Below are positions 36,401 through 47,766 of a stretch of 64,000 nucleotides of DNA, in pieces. The stretch is taken from contig LATX02000200.1 of NCBI GenBank assembly GCA_001466705.2, forward strand, positions 1,550,001 through 1,614,000, in the 5' to 3' direction. A program made the position numbers and the translations under genes. Numbering within the stretch: position 1 is the first letter of the stretch; each line of letters starts with the position of its first letter. The notes below the pieces were generated by a model that was not told where the DNA came from, made no database searches, and saw nothing but the letters and a program-made list of their open reading frames with translations. The stretch is from Moniliophthora roreri (lineage: Eukaryota > Basidiomycota > Agaricomycetes > Agaricales > Marasmiaceae).

Positions 36401-37316
36401 GGCAAGGATTCAAGGCAATCATTCTTGACCCGAAGGCTTGGATGTTCATGACGGTCTATGCTAGTTGTACGTCAAAGTCTCTCCTGATACTTCTATCAAC
36501 TTGGTATCTTACGCGTTTCATCTGTCAGTCAACGTCGGAGTGGCTACTATTTCGTACTTCTTACCCACAGTGAGTACTCCTCGGGTTATTGTCCTCCTTA
36601 TGCTCATGTCGCCTAGCTGATCAAAGAGCTTGGATTCACGTCTATCCAAGCTCAGGGCCTCACCGTAGCCCCTTATGCCGTCGGATGGTTTATGGTCTTC
36701 TTCCAAGCTTGGCACAGCGACAAGACCAAAGATAGAGGATACCACATCATGCTCTCATGCGCCGTGTCTTTTACTGGATACGTCATTTTGGCTACCTCTG
36801 TTCATAAGAGTGTCGGTGCCGCGTACTTCGCGCTGTTCCTGGTGGTTGGGGGCAACTACAGTTTGTTCCCACTGGTTATGTCAGTTTCAGTTTACGCTCT
36901 TCTGTGTAGAACCTACTGACAATCCACCATCTTAATGCTTTCAGGAGCTGGGCCGCAAACTGTTTTTCTCCGACTTCGAAGCGAGGGGTCGGCACAGCTT
37001 TCATAGTCTCCATCTCCAACTGTGTTTCTATGTAAGTCATTCTGCGAGTTATTCAATAAGGTGACTCATTGTGATTCGCAGTGCCTCTCCCCAAATCTAC
37101 TTTGATCCAGAGACAAACTTCCGAAAGGGGCATGCCATCTCAGCCGCTTGCCTCCTCCTTTCTTTCTTCATGGCTTTCGCATTACGCACCCGGCTTGCGA
37201 TGCAAAACAAGCGCAATGCACGACGCTTGAGCGAGATGACAGAGGATGAAAAGTTGAAGCTAAGCCAGGAAGCAGAGATTCCTGATTGGGATCCTCGCTA
37301 TGTATTCCCTACTTAA
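33495..37316 (+). CDS. MFS permease of the DAL5 (allantoate) family, broken in the assembly
   Basis: A many-exon gene for a 12-helix anion:H+ symporter of the DAL5 group, which imports allantoate, nicotinate, biotin precursors or similar acids. The N-terminal exon starts MADLDSTKEEQILSEDMEK. It is followed by YRVKRKIDNVVLPLVIC and, across tiny exons, FNQFDRTNIGNAHVLPEFNK, a family signature. Later parts include GMIYYLSFWYKR, DGWQFLFLIEAIPT, WQGFKAIILDPKAWMFMTVY and SWAANCFSPTSKRGVGTAF, and it ends DWDPRYVFPT. As assembled, exons between 33611 and 34591 occur twice around the N at 34592. With one copy removed the exon order is normal. The substrate cannot be read from sequence. Confidence 0.85.
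33611..35573. repeat. 981-base exact direct repeat around a single N (assembly artefact)
   Basis: Bases 33611-34591 recur as 34593-35573, with the N at 34592 between them and a constant offset of 982. All positions I compared are identical, introns included. The copy boundary falls exactly on the N. This is what overlapping but unmerged contig ends look like. Confidence 0.9.
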
Positions 37317-37811
37317 AATTAAGGATCTGGGTACTAATAAGGCAGTAATCATGAAGATTCACGACTATGACATTCGGCGTTCACGAATAGCAATGTATTC
37401 CTATCTGTTTGATGACTATCTTTTTTAATACTTCATTTCACGATCATGAGCGAGCGGCTCTTACGACATTTGCATTCCTGCGTCCTGAGCTAGTCAGCAG
37501 TAAAGCCACTAAAATGTCCCAAGATGGATATATATGTCACTATATCCTGCCATGATGGTCTTTCGTTCCAATTCTCAAATTCTTCGGTTTACCTGGGGAA
37601 CCCTCTGGAATCTTTGGAGCTCTCAATGTATCACGTCTGGCTGAAACCCCGCTCAGAATACTAATTCTCCGTTCCCACTAGTCACATCATCAAGCCCAGT
37701 ACTTTCCTGGCCATTTTTACCGCAGTATTGCTTTCTATCCCCATTTCAGCGTGTCAAAGACATTTTATATCCAGAAAAAAATGATAACCATTACCCAGCT
37801 CTCGCCCATCC
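37317..37811. other. intergenic region
   Basis: About 500 bases between the permease and the monooxygenase. No gene or repeat is seen. Confidence 0.45.
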
Positions 37812-39650
37812 ATGCAAATCAACGAGCCAACTACCCTTCATGATCGGCACTCCACGACGGAGGCTGGACTCGGGGAGAGCGTCCCCTTGTATGGAGGCAG
37901 GAAAGCGAAGGAAAGGTTGAAGATTTTGATCGTAAGTCTTCTCTGAACTCTTAAGTAAAAGGCCTGAATGTATCCTTCTATTAGGTTGGATGTGGTCTGG
38001 GTGGTCTAGCCGCAGCGTATTGTCTGGGACAAGCCGGCCATGACATAGTAGTACTGGAAAGCTCGCCTGTCCTTGGGGAGATTGGTGCGGGTATCCAAAT
38101 TTGTCCAAGTATGTATCGTGGCACACCGACCGCAGCACGTTGAACCGGCGCTCATTATCTGCTAGACCTATCTCGACTCCTCATTAGATGGGGACTTGGT
38201 CACACTCTACAACAGCTCACCCAGAATGACCAGCCAAAAGCATTCACCTACGTAAGATGTAAGTATTTCTCCGGAATTTTGTGTGCGATGTTCCTACTTA
38301 ACAGTGGAATTGCTAGATGATACTGGCGAACTTGTCGGCCTGGCTATGCTTGGAGACAAGATGGTTCGTGACCACGGGGCACCATGGCAGGTCATCCACG
38401 TACGTTTACTTCTCTCTCTATCCCAGGACCATTCTCATAATGTAACAGCGCCAAGAACTGCAGAAGATGCTTCTCACCGTCGCGAAGCCATTTATGAACT
38501 TGAAGCTCGGCGTGAAGGTCATATCTGTTGACCCTGATACTCCGTCTGTTACACTAGCGTCTGGTGCGACCATTTCAGGAGACTTCATTATCGGTGCCGA
38601 TGGGATACACAGCATAGTACGGCAGTCAGTCATTGGAGAATCAGCAATCCCCCTCTCAGTTCCCTTGGGTGATGTAGCTTTCAGGGCTCTCATCCCAACG
38701 TCAACTATGATGGATGACCCCGAACTACGTGATTTGGTTGAGAATCCTCGTTTAACGTGTTGGATGGGTCCTTCGAGGCATGTCATGGGGTATCGTGTGG
38801 TGCGTCCTCTAAGCCTGGGTATGACCTGGTACAACTGACATACCTTTACCATAGCGCAACGGGAAGGAGTATAATATGGTTCTTATAGCTCCAGATGATG
38901 GGTCTACGTATTCATGGACTGCCGAAGGAAGGATCGAAGAAGTCCGGGAAAAATTTTCAGGGTGGGAGCCAAGGTGAGCAACTAGTCCATTCGTTTGGTC
39001 CTCTCGCTCACTCTTTGACGGACAGGTTTCTCAAGCTTATTGACCGCATGCCTCGAGTATTGAAAAGCAAGTTGATCATACCGGCGCCTCTGACGACCTG
39101 GTTGCATTCTGCGGCAAAGGTTACTTTACTCGGCGATGCGTGTCACCCTATATTGGTTCGCAGGCTCCATATGAATTTAAGGGGAAGAGATGCTGATTGA
39201 CTTCTTTGCAGCCTTACAGAGCGCAAGGTGCGGCAATGGCTGTAAGTTCAAGTACGATCCCTCACCTGCTCGTGAGATCTCACGTACACTCAGATTGAGG
39301 ACGCCGCTGTTCTTGGAAATCTATTTTCACGGTTATCCGACAAGTCGCAGATGCCCAAGTTCCTCAAAGTCTACGAAGACATTCGACTGGCTCGTGTCAG
39401 TTCAATGCAGAAAGGAGCCCTAGACAATCGTACTCTATACCACATGCCAGACGGACCAGAACAGGATGCAAGGGATGCATCGATGCGTTTAGCGATGCAA
39501 AAATCAATTAATGAATCCCTTTCCGAGTCGACATCAATCAACCCTTGGGCAGATAAATCCAAGCTTGCATCTAGTTTTAGCTACGACGTAGATGCAGTGA
39601 CGGATGACTGGTGTGATTCTCATGGTTTTGAGATGACATCTAGGTTGTAG
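37812..39650 (+). CDS. FAD-dependent monooxygenase (salicylate hydroxylase-like)
   Basis: A multi-exon gene encoding about 440 residues, starting MQINEPTTLHDRHS. The dinucleotide-binding GxGxxG motif is split by the first intron: LKILIVGCGLGGLAAAYCLG, followed by HDIVVLESSPVLGEIGAGIQ. Then come WQVIHRQELQKML, the DG motif FIIGADGIHSIVRQS, and the second FAD motif TLLGDACHPILPYRAQGAAM leading to AIEDAAVLGNLF. This is a class A flavoprotein monooxygenase of the salicylate/FAD-binding 3 type, which hydroxylates aromatic or related ring compounds with NAD(P)H and O2. No signal peptide, so cytosolic. It stands next to a permease for organic acids, which might supply a substrate; this is inference only. 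Confidence 0.9.
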
Positions 39651-39786
39651 TTCAACAATGTACTGATAGTTGTGTGTATAATAAGTTTCTGCGTTGTTCG
39701 TACCAGGGGACGAAAACCCGCGCCGGCCAAATTGCACACTTTTGATTTCTTGAACTTACCTTTGTCCATCGCCCGTCATCTTCGAC

Positions 39787-41033
39787 ATGGACACGAACGC
39801 CCGTATTGAAGCGGCCTGTGGCTTTCTTCTACAATCACCTCCTGGAGAGATCAACGATGTCTTGAACGGTACAGATAATATATGCCCAGTCTCGAACTCC
39901 CTAATCAACCTCTCCAGATGTTCGCAATATCATTTCAGACGACGACTCATTGCAAGAAGGTGTTTTACCAGCTCTAAGAGAATACAATCTCGAACAATTC
40001 ATTACGGTCGACGTACCTGGTACGGAGCACCAGGTATGTTGATTGACTCGCGTTGGGATAGTAGGATTGCTTAATGAAGGTCACTTGGCGTAGTCTGTCA
40101 TTAGTGAAGCTGCTCGGATACCTGGATCAGAAGACGGAGAGGAGAGATGGCTAGATCCACGTTCAAGGACGACCTTTGCATTCAACCACTTGACTCTGGT
40201 GCGTGTCCATTCCTATCGTCTGAAATGCCATTCTCAGAGTTCTACTTAGGAAGCATCAGATCCTCAACCTTTTGAGCCTGAAGAAAACGCGGAGCCATTA
40301 CGGTGTGTCCGTAGTCGTCTTCTGCGTTCAGAATGTCTCATATTCACCCCATAGTTCTACACTGGAGAAGGCAACGATTACATATCTGACTGCTCATTTC
40401 CATGACGGAGTTTGCTCTGTTTTTGCCGCAAAAGATTCCGCCAACAAATTTACGATTCAAGTTGTCGCGAACAAGTACAACCCTTCGAATTACTGGTATG
40501 CCGTTCGTGAATCGGAAATCCTACTAGTTCGCTGACTTCCCAAGGTCTGGGCGATGGCGATCAGAATACATAGTCAGTCTCGACGATAATACGATTCAGG
40601 GAAGAATTCTTGTGAATGTCCATTACTACGAGCAAGGAAATGTCCGTCAACTTTCTCTCGATGTCTTCGCAACTCCTTAATCTTCACCTTCCAGGTCCAA
40701 TTGTCGACTACGCACACTGTCTCAATTCCACTGACATCTGCCACCGCGACTTCGCCACCGAACAACGCCGCGTCCAAGATTCTTGCTCTGATCGAGTCAG
40801 AGGAGGGCAAATATCAGACATCACTCAACGACACGTACCACGAGATGTCCGAAAAGACTTTCAAAAGCTTGAGGCGTGCATTGCCAATGACGAGACAGAA
40901 ATTGGACTGGGATAAGGTGCGTAAAACCTGCATACTATACACCTGTTCTCTTTCCTCATCTGCATTTCAGGTTCTCGGATACAAACTGGGCGCAGAGCTA
41001 TCGTCGAGCAAAGGAAACTTTGGAACTGCATAG
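39787..41033 (+). CDS. CAP1: F-actin capping protein subunit alpha
   Basis: Several small exons encode about 270 residues starting MDTNARIEAACGFLLQSPPG. Capping protein alpha, paired with beta, caps barbed ends of actin filaments. Family marks are IEAACGFLLQSPPGEINDVL at the N-terminus, LREYNLEQFITVDVPG, DPRSRTTFAFNHLTLEASDP, NKYNPSNYWSGRWRSEY, GRILVNVHYYEQGNVQL, and the C-terminal tentacle region MTRQKLDWDKVLGYKLGAEL. It ends at the TAG at 41031-41033, 115 bases from the stop of the convergent PHD-finger gene. Confidence 0.95.
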
Positions 41034-41148
41034 AAGGAACGATTGGACAAGTGTATTTTGTATTGTAAATTCAAACATTGCTGTGTTTCTCGAACCGCGG
41101 ATCTCCAGAAACTTCTTCGCTGCTCTGTTGATACGATTCATTGAGTCG

Positions 41149-42006
41149 TCAATGAAGTTGAAGTAGGTCGAGTTTCAGCTCGACATGGTCCAATCTGACC
41201 GCGTGCCTCTTTCGACTCCTGGGTTTACGCGGAGCGGGAAGGGCAATTGAGCCATCAAGAAAACTGCGCATCCATTGAGGGGATAACGAGTAGTATTCGG
41301 GGGAAGGCTTTGGCCGTTCGACAATCGCACCCCCCGGTGTGTAGTCCGGCTTCCCTTCTACGATCACTTCTGTGTGAGATGCAGGAATGCTTTCAGCGCG
41401 AGATACAGGGGGTGAATCTTTCGCAGGCTGCGGGCGAGTCGAGCGTATCCTCTTATGCTTTGGAATAGGTAGCAGCTCCACCGCTGAATCAGAGTCGGAG
41501 TCGAGCACAATGACTTCTTTCCTTTGCAACACGTGAACAAGGGCTGGTTGAGTCGTTTTGAGCTCTGTTACCTCTGGCTCAGATTCACTAGAGTCGACGT
41601 TGATCACTTTATATCCCATTGAGCTTTCGTAGTATCTCTTGTAGCTGAAGATAGGAATACCTTCTTTTTCTCGGTACGAGTTTGCTGCTTTCGTTCCCCT
41701 GCACCGATGACATCGCCAGGTTTGAACGGTCAACCTGGATGAAAACGACGGCCCAGGCTGATTCAGAGATTTCATATATTCGACAGTAGCCTTGATCAAT
41801 TCTTTCAGTTCGTCCTCTTTCATTGGGGGATCATAGCAATCTATCAGATTAGGGATCAGTTTGTAGTGGACGACAGCATGAAGCGGTGAGTTACTGTGGT
41901 GAAAGGTCTCTTCGCACGATTGACACGTCAATAGAAACCTATTTGGCCCAGAAAATGTCGACTGGCAGCGCAGGCATGCCTTTGCATGATGCGGCTGGCG
42001 TTGCAT
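41149..42006 (-). CDS. PHD-finger protein
   Basis: Two exons (42006-41895 and 41840-41149) encode 267 residues. A PHD-type Cys4-His-Cys3 finger sits at the N-terminus: C11, C14, C28, C31, H36, C39, C81 and C84, with the conserved ETFHHNCYDPPM and the Trp two residues before the last Cys pair (WRCHRC). Removing the 54-base intron is what completes the H-x2-C part. The rest is Ser/Asp/Glu-rich with basic clusters (HKRIRSTRPQ, APRKPRSRKRH) and looks disordered. PHD fingers usually read histone H3 tails, so a chromatin role is likely, but no partner or enzyme domain is visible. Confidence 0.75.
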   Translation of the reverse strand: MQRQPHHAKACLRCQSTFSGPNRFLLTCQSCEETFHHSNSPLHAVVHYKLIPNLIDCYDPPMKEDELKELIKATVEYMKSLNQPGPSFSSRLTVQTWRCHRCRGTKAANSYREKEGIPIFSYKRYYESSMGYKVINVDSSESEPEVTELKTTQPALVHVLQRKEVIVLDSDSDSAVELLPIPKHKRIRSTRPQPAKDSPPVSRAESIPASHTEVIVEGKPDYTPGGAIVERPKPSPEYYSLSPQWMRSFLDGSIALPAPRKPRSRKRHAVRLDHVELKLDLLQLH

Positions 42007-42295
42007 AACTAAGATGGGACAATGTCAAACGCGTGTCAGACACATCGCGCGGCGCAAACTTACGAGTCTTCAAAACAGGCGCTCGCTGTCTGTTCGTGTA
42101 TTCAAAGCACGATGCAGGTGCAAGATTCCGTCTGTAACTGTACAGCGTAAAGAATGTGACATGATTCTACTCTAAACGACATTGTTTGAACGCATTAGGT
42201 GGCTCCTGCTAACTTACCTGGTCACGCGAACTAGTTATATACTGGTAGCTCTGACTCCCATCTTCTATGGACCTGCAACGAGATAATACATACTC

Positions 42296-44551
42296 CTAGT
42301 CAAAAAGAGCGCTAATTTGTTCGATCGTATGGCCCCTGCCATTTATGAGCATCGTGCAAGCGGCGAAGTTAAGAAGAAAAACTCACTTCGTTTCTATGAA
42401 AAGCCACCGTGCGAGGACGAAATAGACCGAAAGCACTGCAACGTATACAGCATAATATTTCCACTGTGAATGTAAGTAACTAGTGAATCGATCATTAATT
42501 GCCACTCACCCGCAAGATTTCCAATTCCACCGGATTGATATACATGCTGAATGTTAAGGCCAAAGCCTGGACGAGAGAAAAGTACGACATGGCTTTGGCT
42601 CGAAGATTGTACGTCAGGATTTCAGAACAGTACAGGTATGGCAGCGGAGTCCAGCCAATGTCACCGAAACCAAAGAACACGAAAATCATGGATATAAACG
42701 CAACCGCCGTGGCAGGGTTGGGCGTACTGGAATATGAAGCCTGCAAGTATGGTCCAAAATCAGAATCGACGTATCGAAGAAACAAAATAGAATATCCGTA
42801 CTGCCAGCGCTGTTATCACGCTATACGACGCCAACATTCCAAAAGTTGATATCAACCATAGGGGACGTCGACCCAGAATATCAACACACAATGCCCCAGA
42901 GATTGCGAAAATCCAGTTGAAAGTAGAGAGTCCACAATTTATAATGACTATGTCCCGTGAGGCTGAGTGTAAGCCGTCCCAGGGTCGTTCGGACGCACCA
43001 ATTTTCCTAGGCTCGGCAATGCCTACAGTTATTACCCGGTCCTTTATACAGCGAAATCTATTTGTGCCTCGGAATTGACTTGGCCACATTTTTGAGACAA
43101 TCAGTTTAGACTAGATGAATTCCTAGTGTAATTATATGAAATTGAGATAGTAAGAACTATTATCAGAGGGGATACGATGAGAATCAGTAGAATCTGGCCT
43201 TATCGGCTAAAATTGAGTCCTTTATACGCTGGTCACAGACGGTGTGACTGCTTAATGGAGGGGCTGTGACGTTAAATTCTGATCCAATATCCATCCGGGA
43301 CTTGCCTGCGTGTCCGCCACATGCCCGGGCTCGATTGCTGTGTCGACCCATTAGGAAAGCGTGATGTGACTCTTCCAACCTCTTCCACTCTCTTCATTCG
43401 CATTGGTATTTATTGAATAATTCTGATCTTATAAAGTATTGCTTACAGTGCTAATAGGTGTATAAAAGATAATACTGAAAATTTGCAGTGAGAAACAGCA
43501 TCCAGGGATTGCAGCATGCAAATTACTCTCATTCTCAGCTGTATTTCAGACACTGTATTTTACTGTATCAATTTTACACCTCTAGGAGTCAGTATGTTGT
43601 GCATACGTGATAGTTCTTTGGGTTTACAAAAAGTCCGAGGGCAAAATTCGATGTTATGACCCATCCCGAGGCCACTGTATAAAGGACATATGATGTATAA
43701 AGGACCGGATAATAACTGTAGTTGTTCGAGGACAGGAGCAAGAGAAGTCATCATAACCATAACTTCAGACCAGGGTTAGGAAGGTTCGGTTGATTCTGTG
43801 TGCGGCTACCTCACCACCATTGAAAATGGTTCCCGTCGCAATTATGGTTACAACAAGTGTTCTTCTTCGGTTGCCAGGTGTCTCCAGTATCGGACTGGCC
43901 CAAGATACCGAGTGCTCTGTCTCACGATAGATTCCATCAGAAATCTCCTGTAGCTCTCTAACGACTAATTCGTCTTCACGGTATCCGTTCGCGTGGTACC
44001 GGGCCAAAATAATTGATGCTTCCTCTTGCCGTCCTTGACTAACCAGCCATCGCGGCGATTCGGGGCAGTGTAGACTGCCCAAAAGAAGAATACATGGACC
44101 CAAAGCCTGAAAGAGAGTTGGGAGGCGCCACGCCCAGTTGTCGTTGCTTTTCTTCCAACATCGTTGAATGTAGACGCAAGAGGCGAAATGCTGTATCCCA
44201 GCATAGGCCAGTCATATACCAATAACCCTGACTGATGCATACACTGACACGATCATCGAAAAGTACAGACTCGCAGCAATCAATCCTAACGTCGAACCCG
44301 ATGGCCTGTCAAAGTATTCGTTCCATTGCGGTAGTACCTGTAGACAATTCAAGAGACTTCCGTCGTATCCAAGTGTGAAGCTGAGTATTCTGAGGTAAGC
44401 GGAGACGGTATGAAAATAGAGCAAGCGATACAGACACACCGAGATAAAGTAAAGCAACCCGGGCACGGTTCTTCCGCAGTCCTGGATCTTTGTACCAGCA
44501 GGGATGGATATTATTGTTCCACCCCGAGAAATTCTGTATGTCGGCATTCAT
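42296..44551 (-). pseudogene. MFS sugar transporter, disrupted by deletion and a mariner-like insertion
   Basis: Parts of a lactose-permease-type sugar transporter remain on the minus strand. The start reads WYKDPGLRKNRARVALLYLG, then FTLGYDGSLLNCLQVLPQWN and GSTLGLIAASLYF. The frame then passes directly to NWAWRLPTLFQALGP and CPESPRWLVSQGRQEEASII, so about 100 residues (helices 3-4 region) are missing. Further on, LAPVLEQL is cut from GIAEPRKIG by a 692-base insertion. The rest, FNWIFAISGALCVDILGRRP, GFGDIGWTPLPYLYCSEIL, and the end GHTIEQISALFD, is well kept. It lies in tandem with a second decayed copy. Confidence 0.82.
43026..43717. mobile_element. 692-base mariner-like MITE with TA target duplication
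   Basis: The inverted ends read CAGTTATTACCCGGTCCTTT from 43026 and CAGTTATTATCCGGTCCTTT as the complement of 43717. TA flanks both sides (43024-43025 and 43718-43719). TA duplication plus CAGT-type ends are the mark of Tc1/mariner-derived elements. No transposase is encoded. Removing the element and one TA rejoins the transporter frame as EQLGIAEPRK, which proves the insertion site. Confidence 0.85.
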
Positions 44552-44845
44552 GAGATGAATCGATGCTTGGTGTTTCCCTTATAAGCAACTCAGAAACACC
44601 GGCAGCACGGGCTTACATGAGCGGAAGCGTCGAAACTCGGTTCAAGATTCTCTATAGGGCACGCGGTAAAAAGAACAGGGGCAGCATACCGATTCACTTT
44701 TGTCACTTCCCTCGGATCCAAGTCTTGCTCGAAACGCCCACTCTTCACTTATCTATTCTTGGTACAAGCAAATTACAAGCTTCGTCCAATCTTCCACGTC
44801 AGATATAGCGAACCTAAATCGTCTCTTTATGGTAAACGCGCTCCC

Positions 44846-46739
44846 TTGATCAAATAGCAAGCTAACTTGTTCGATTGTATGTCCTCTACAGTGATAGTCG
44901 GTCAGTGTCTAGCCATAAGGAAGGGACACGTCTTACTCAGTTTCAATCAAGTCAGGAAGAGTAGGAGGGCAAGAATGCCGGTATACACTCCGTAATATCT
45001 CCACTGCGTCCCAATGAGTATTTGCCGCGGGAGATAAGAGACAACGTACCCGGATTGACGTACATGCTAAACGTCAAATGGTTTGTACTAAAAGAAGATA
45101 TATGGCAGGATCTCCGCACCTGAAAACGAGTCAGCTATAGGTACAAAGAAAGAGGTGAAGAAGTGATTACCGTGCAAAAAAGGCAACGGTGTCCATCCAA
45201 TGTCATACGAGCCATAGTAAACGAAAAGCATCAGATTGAATGCGTTGGCCATCGTGAAGTTGAGTGTGCGATTGAAGGCCGCCTGTAGTGAGTCGAAATT
45301 CAGAATGGAAGATTATGCGCAACGAAAGATGCTCGTACCGCTAAAGGTGTAATGATGCAGAAAGCCGCCAGCATCCCTCGAAAGTAATCATAGAGGTCTT
45401 CGTCCGACCGAGTCTACGTACAGTGCACCCACAATAGCCATGAAGTAGTTAAACGCAGCCAGCCCCCTGTTAATTCCAGCTTCCAAATATGATATAACTG
45501 TCAGCATTGAGTACTGCAATTTGATTTGAACTCCTACCGATCTTCACAGGTTCTGTTACCCCAACCTGCTGAAGGGTCGGAATAAGATAAGCAGCAATGA
45601 TCATTACTGATTGGATGAAGATGGACGCTCAGAACTAGTGAAGGTGGACAATTACCTACCTTCATTCAAAATTCCACCCAATGCCATGATGGTCATAACT
45701 ATCTTTCGTCTTCGATTCCCTGGTGTTTGAATGAGACTGACCTAGGAGTTAGATGGTACTTCCATGCGAAGAGTATTGATGATCTCTTCTAAATCTCTTT
45801 TGACTAGCTCGTCTTCTTCATCACCGTTCGCATGATACTTTGCCAGAATACTCGAAGCTTCGTCTTCTCTCCCCTGGCTGATAAACCATCAAGGATATTC
45901 TGGACAAAATAGACCAGAGATCGCAAGGATCACTGTCCATATCCTTGGAACGATGTCGGAAGACGTCATGCCCAGCTAGAGTTCCAATGGAGCGTAGCGA
46001 AACATACTTATTCAGGCCGCTGTCATACTTCCAAGATAGAAGGTCGTGTTGTAGAGTGCACCAGTAATGCTAACGGGTGAGATGAGCAACCATTAAGACT
46101 AGAGAATAAATAATCACCACTCACCCACGAAGGCGAGGATGCAGCAACTCATTGACTAGACATAGGATTCCAACTTGGCTCAAGATAGAGAAAGTGCTAA
46201 CAACAGCTCGACCAGCCATCAACATCGATTTGTTTGTGGCGAAGCCACCGAGTACAGAGCACACGACCTCGACAGATAATAAGCTGAGTGTAACAGCAAA
46301 CATTAAGATACACGTACAACACCAAAGGAATTGATCACTGTTGCCCATTTCCTACCACGGCGTCGTTGAACCACGAGGCAGGGGGTGGGGAAGACAGCCT
46401 CAAAATCCCGTCGGTCGAAACTTCAGACAAACAGCACTCGCAGGATCATCAGAAAGTACAAGCTCGCGCCAATGAGACCCAGCGTCGATCCAGCAGGATT
46501 GTCAAAATATTCATTCCATTGTGGCAGCGACTGCAAACTGTTGAGAATTGTACCATCGTAGCCAACCATGAAGCTTCAGAATCATGTTAGTGAATGAATT
46601 ACTCATGAGAATATGATACGCACACCCCGAGATACACCAATGCGACCCAAGCGCCCTTCTTGTGCAACCCAGGATCCTTATACCATTTAGAATGCGTGTT
46701 GTTCCGGTTCTTGAAATTCTTGTCCTTTTCCGAGTTCAT
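44846..46739 (-). pseudogene. second decayed MFS sugar transporter
   Basis: A tandem relative of the preceding transporter. Recognisable pieces on the minus strand are NTHSKWYKDPGLHKKGAWVA at the start, YDGTILNSLQSLPQWNEYFD, GSTLGLIGASLYFLMI, NKSMLMAGRAVVSTFSILSQ, ELLHPRLRG, GNRRRKIVMTIMALGG, LIPTLQQVGVTEPVKIG and GYDIGWTPLPF-like remnants. The expected PESPRWL reads PEYP-stop-WF, with an in-frame TGA at 45889-45891. Other frameshifts occur near 46420, where the frame turns to stop after the second helix, and in the C-terminal third. The terminal stop found in the first copy is lost. It is clearly non-functional. Confidence 0.8.
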
Positions 46740-46967
46740 GAAAGGCTTTGATGCGAGTATGAGGGCCCTGGCATTTGAGCGGAGACGTTAATCGGTCGCT
46801 TTCAGTCCAAGACAGAAAGTTGACAGAAGGCTTGTGCACAAGCCGAAAGAGGAGGATGAAATTCAGAGTACGTCCAGGTTATCAAGCGAGTGCCCGCAGC
46901 GATCTGAGTCTTGCCTGGAGACTATAGGATATCCGCAACAGTCCGGGCCGAGTTCGTATCTTTGTCC

Positions 46968-47037
46968 TAGGCCTGTAACCGTCCATTCGATGGCAAGCCT
47001 ATACAGAACCGTCACAGAACGGACGGTTACGGGCCTA
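46968..47037. repeat. inverted repeat with 17-base arms
   Basis: TAGGCCTGTAACCGTCC at 46968-46984 pairs with GGACGGTTACGGGCCTA at 47021-47037, with one G-T position. The loop of 36 bases is flanked by further partial symmetry. It could be a protein-binding site, an RNA hairpin or a small element relic. Confidence 0.5.
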
Positions 47038-47718
47038 CCTTTGTCCCATACTCTACTACATGCGACGTAAGTGCTAAAGCGCTGAAGGGCTGGTTGGGCG
47101 ATAGTTGTGGGCCTGTAGATATTGGGTTCCGCAAACATTCCAAATCGCTAGGTTGATATAATGTTCTTGAAAAGACCGAGCGGATTTTTTTTAGTTGACT
47201 CCGATGTAATCCCTGTGAGTCCCTTCCGTCTCCTTCTGTTGCTCTTCACTGATGCTGCGCTAGAGGTCCTCAGGATGTCGATTAATTGAGCAAGTCATAC
47301 TGCAATGATCAAGTCCGCCTTGCGCAGCTCAACAGCTTGCAACAGCATTGGTCGGCGCAGTTGCCGCGTTTGCAGACCTCGCATCTAGGCCTACAGCAAT
47401 GCTCGAGTGCGAAAGCACACAAATGATACGCTCTCCAGACTCCTCGCCGCAATTTCGACCACAACGCTAGGTATTTGGGTTTGCGATGAGTCTCGCATCA
47501 TCACGCGGAACGCGCAGAAGAGAAGCCCCAGTGCACGTAAACAGCCATTGGATGAATCTCCAATGTCGGTGGGTGTTCTACTTCGTCCGCGAGCCCCTTA
47601 CCCAATGTTGTCCTCCCTTTCAATTCAGCTTCACGTCGAGATTTGCCGTACAATGATCCGATCGAATAGATCCTGTGGCTCTCGACCACGACACGGGTGC
47701 TCACCCCATCACCTTCGC

Positions 47719-47724
47719 TATAAA
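47719..47724 (+). promoter_or_regulatory. TATA box of first GH106-like gene
   Basis: TATAAA 48 bases before the start codon, in the context TTCGCTATAAATTCGAG. The paralogue has TATAAA at the comparable place, which supports it. Confidence 0.6.
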
Positions 47725-47766
47725 TTCGAGTCCCAGAGTGCTTTTTCAGCTTCAGAACCCATCAAG

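Larger units (their letters stand above)
46740..47766. other. intergenic region upstream of the first GH106-like gene
   Basis: About 1 kb. It holds one strong inverted repeat (46968-46984 against 47021-47037) and the promoter of the following gene. Open frames in 47407-47700 do not look like protein. Confidence 0.45.

Noticed and set aside
44563..44808. 81-codon plus-strand frame between the two sugar transporters
   Set aside because: Lies in the spacer between decayed minus-strand genes and shows no protein character.
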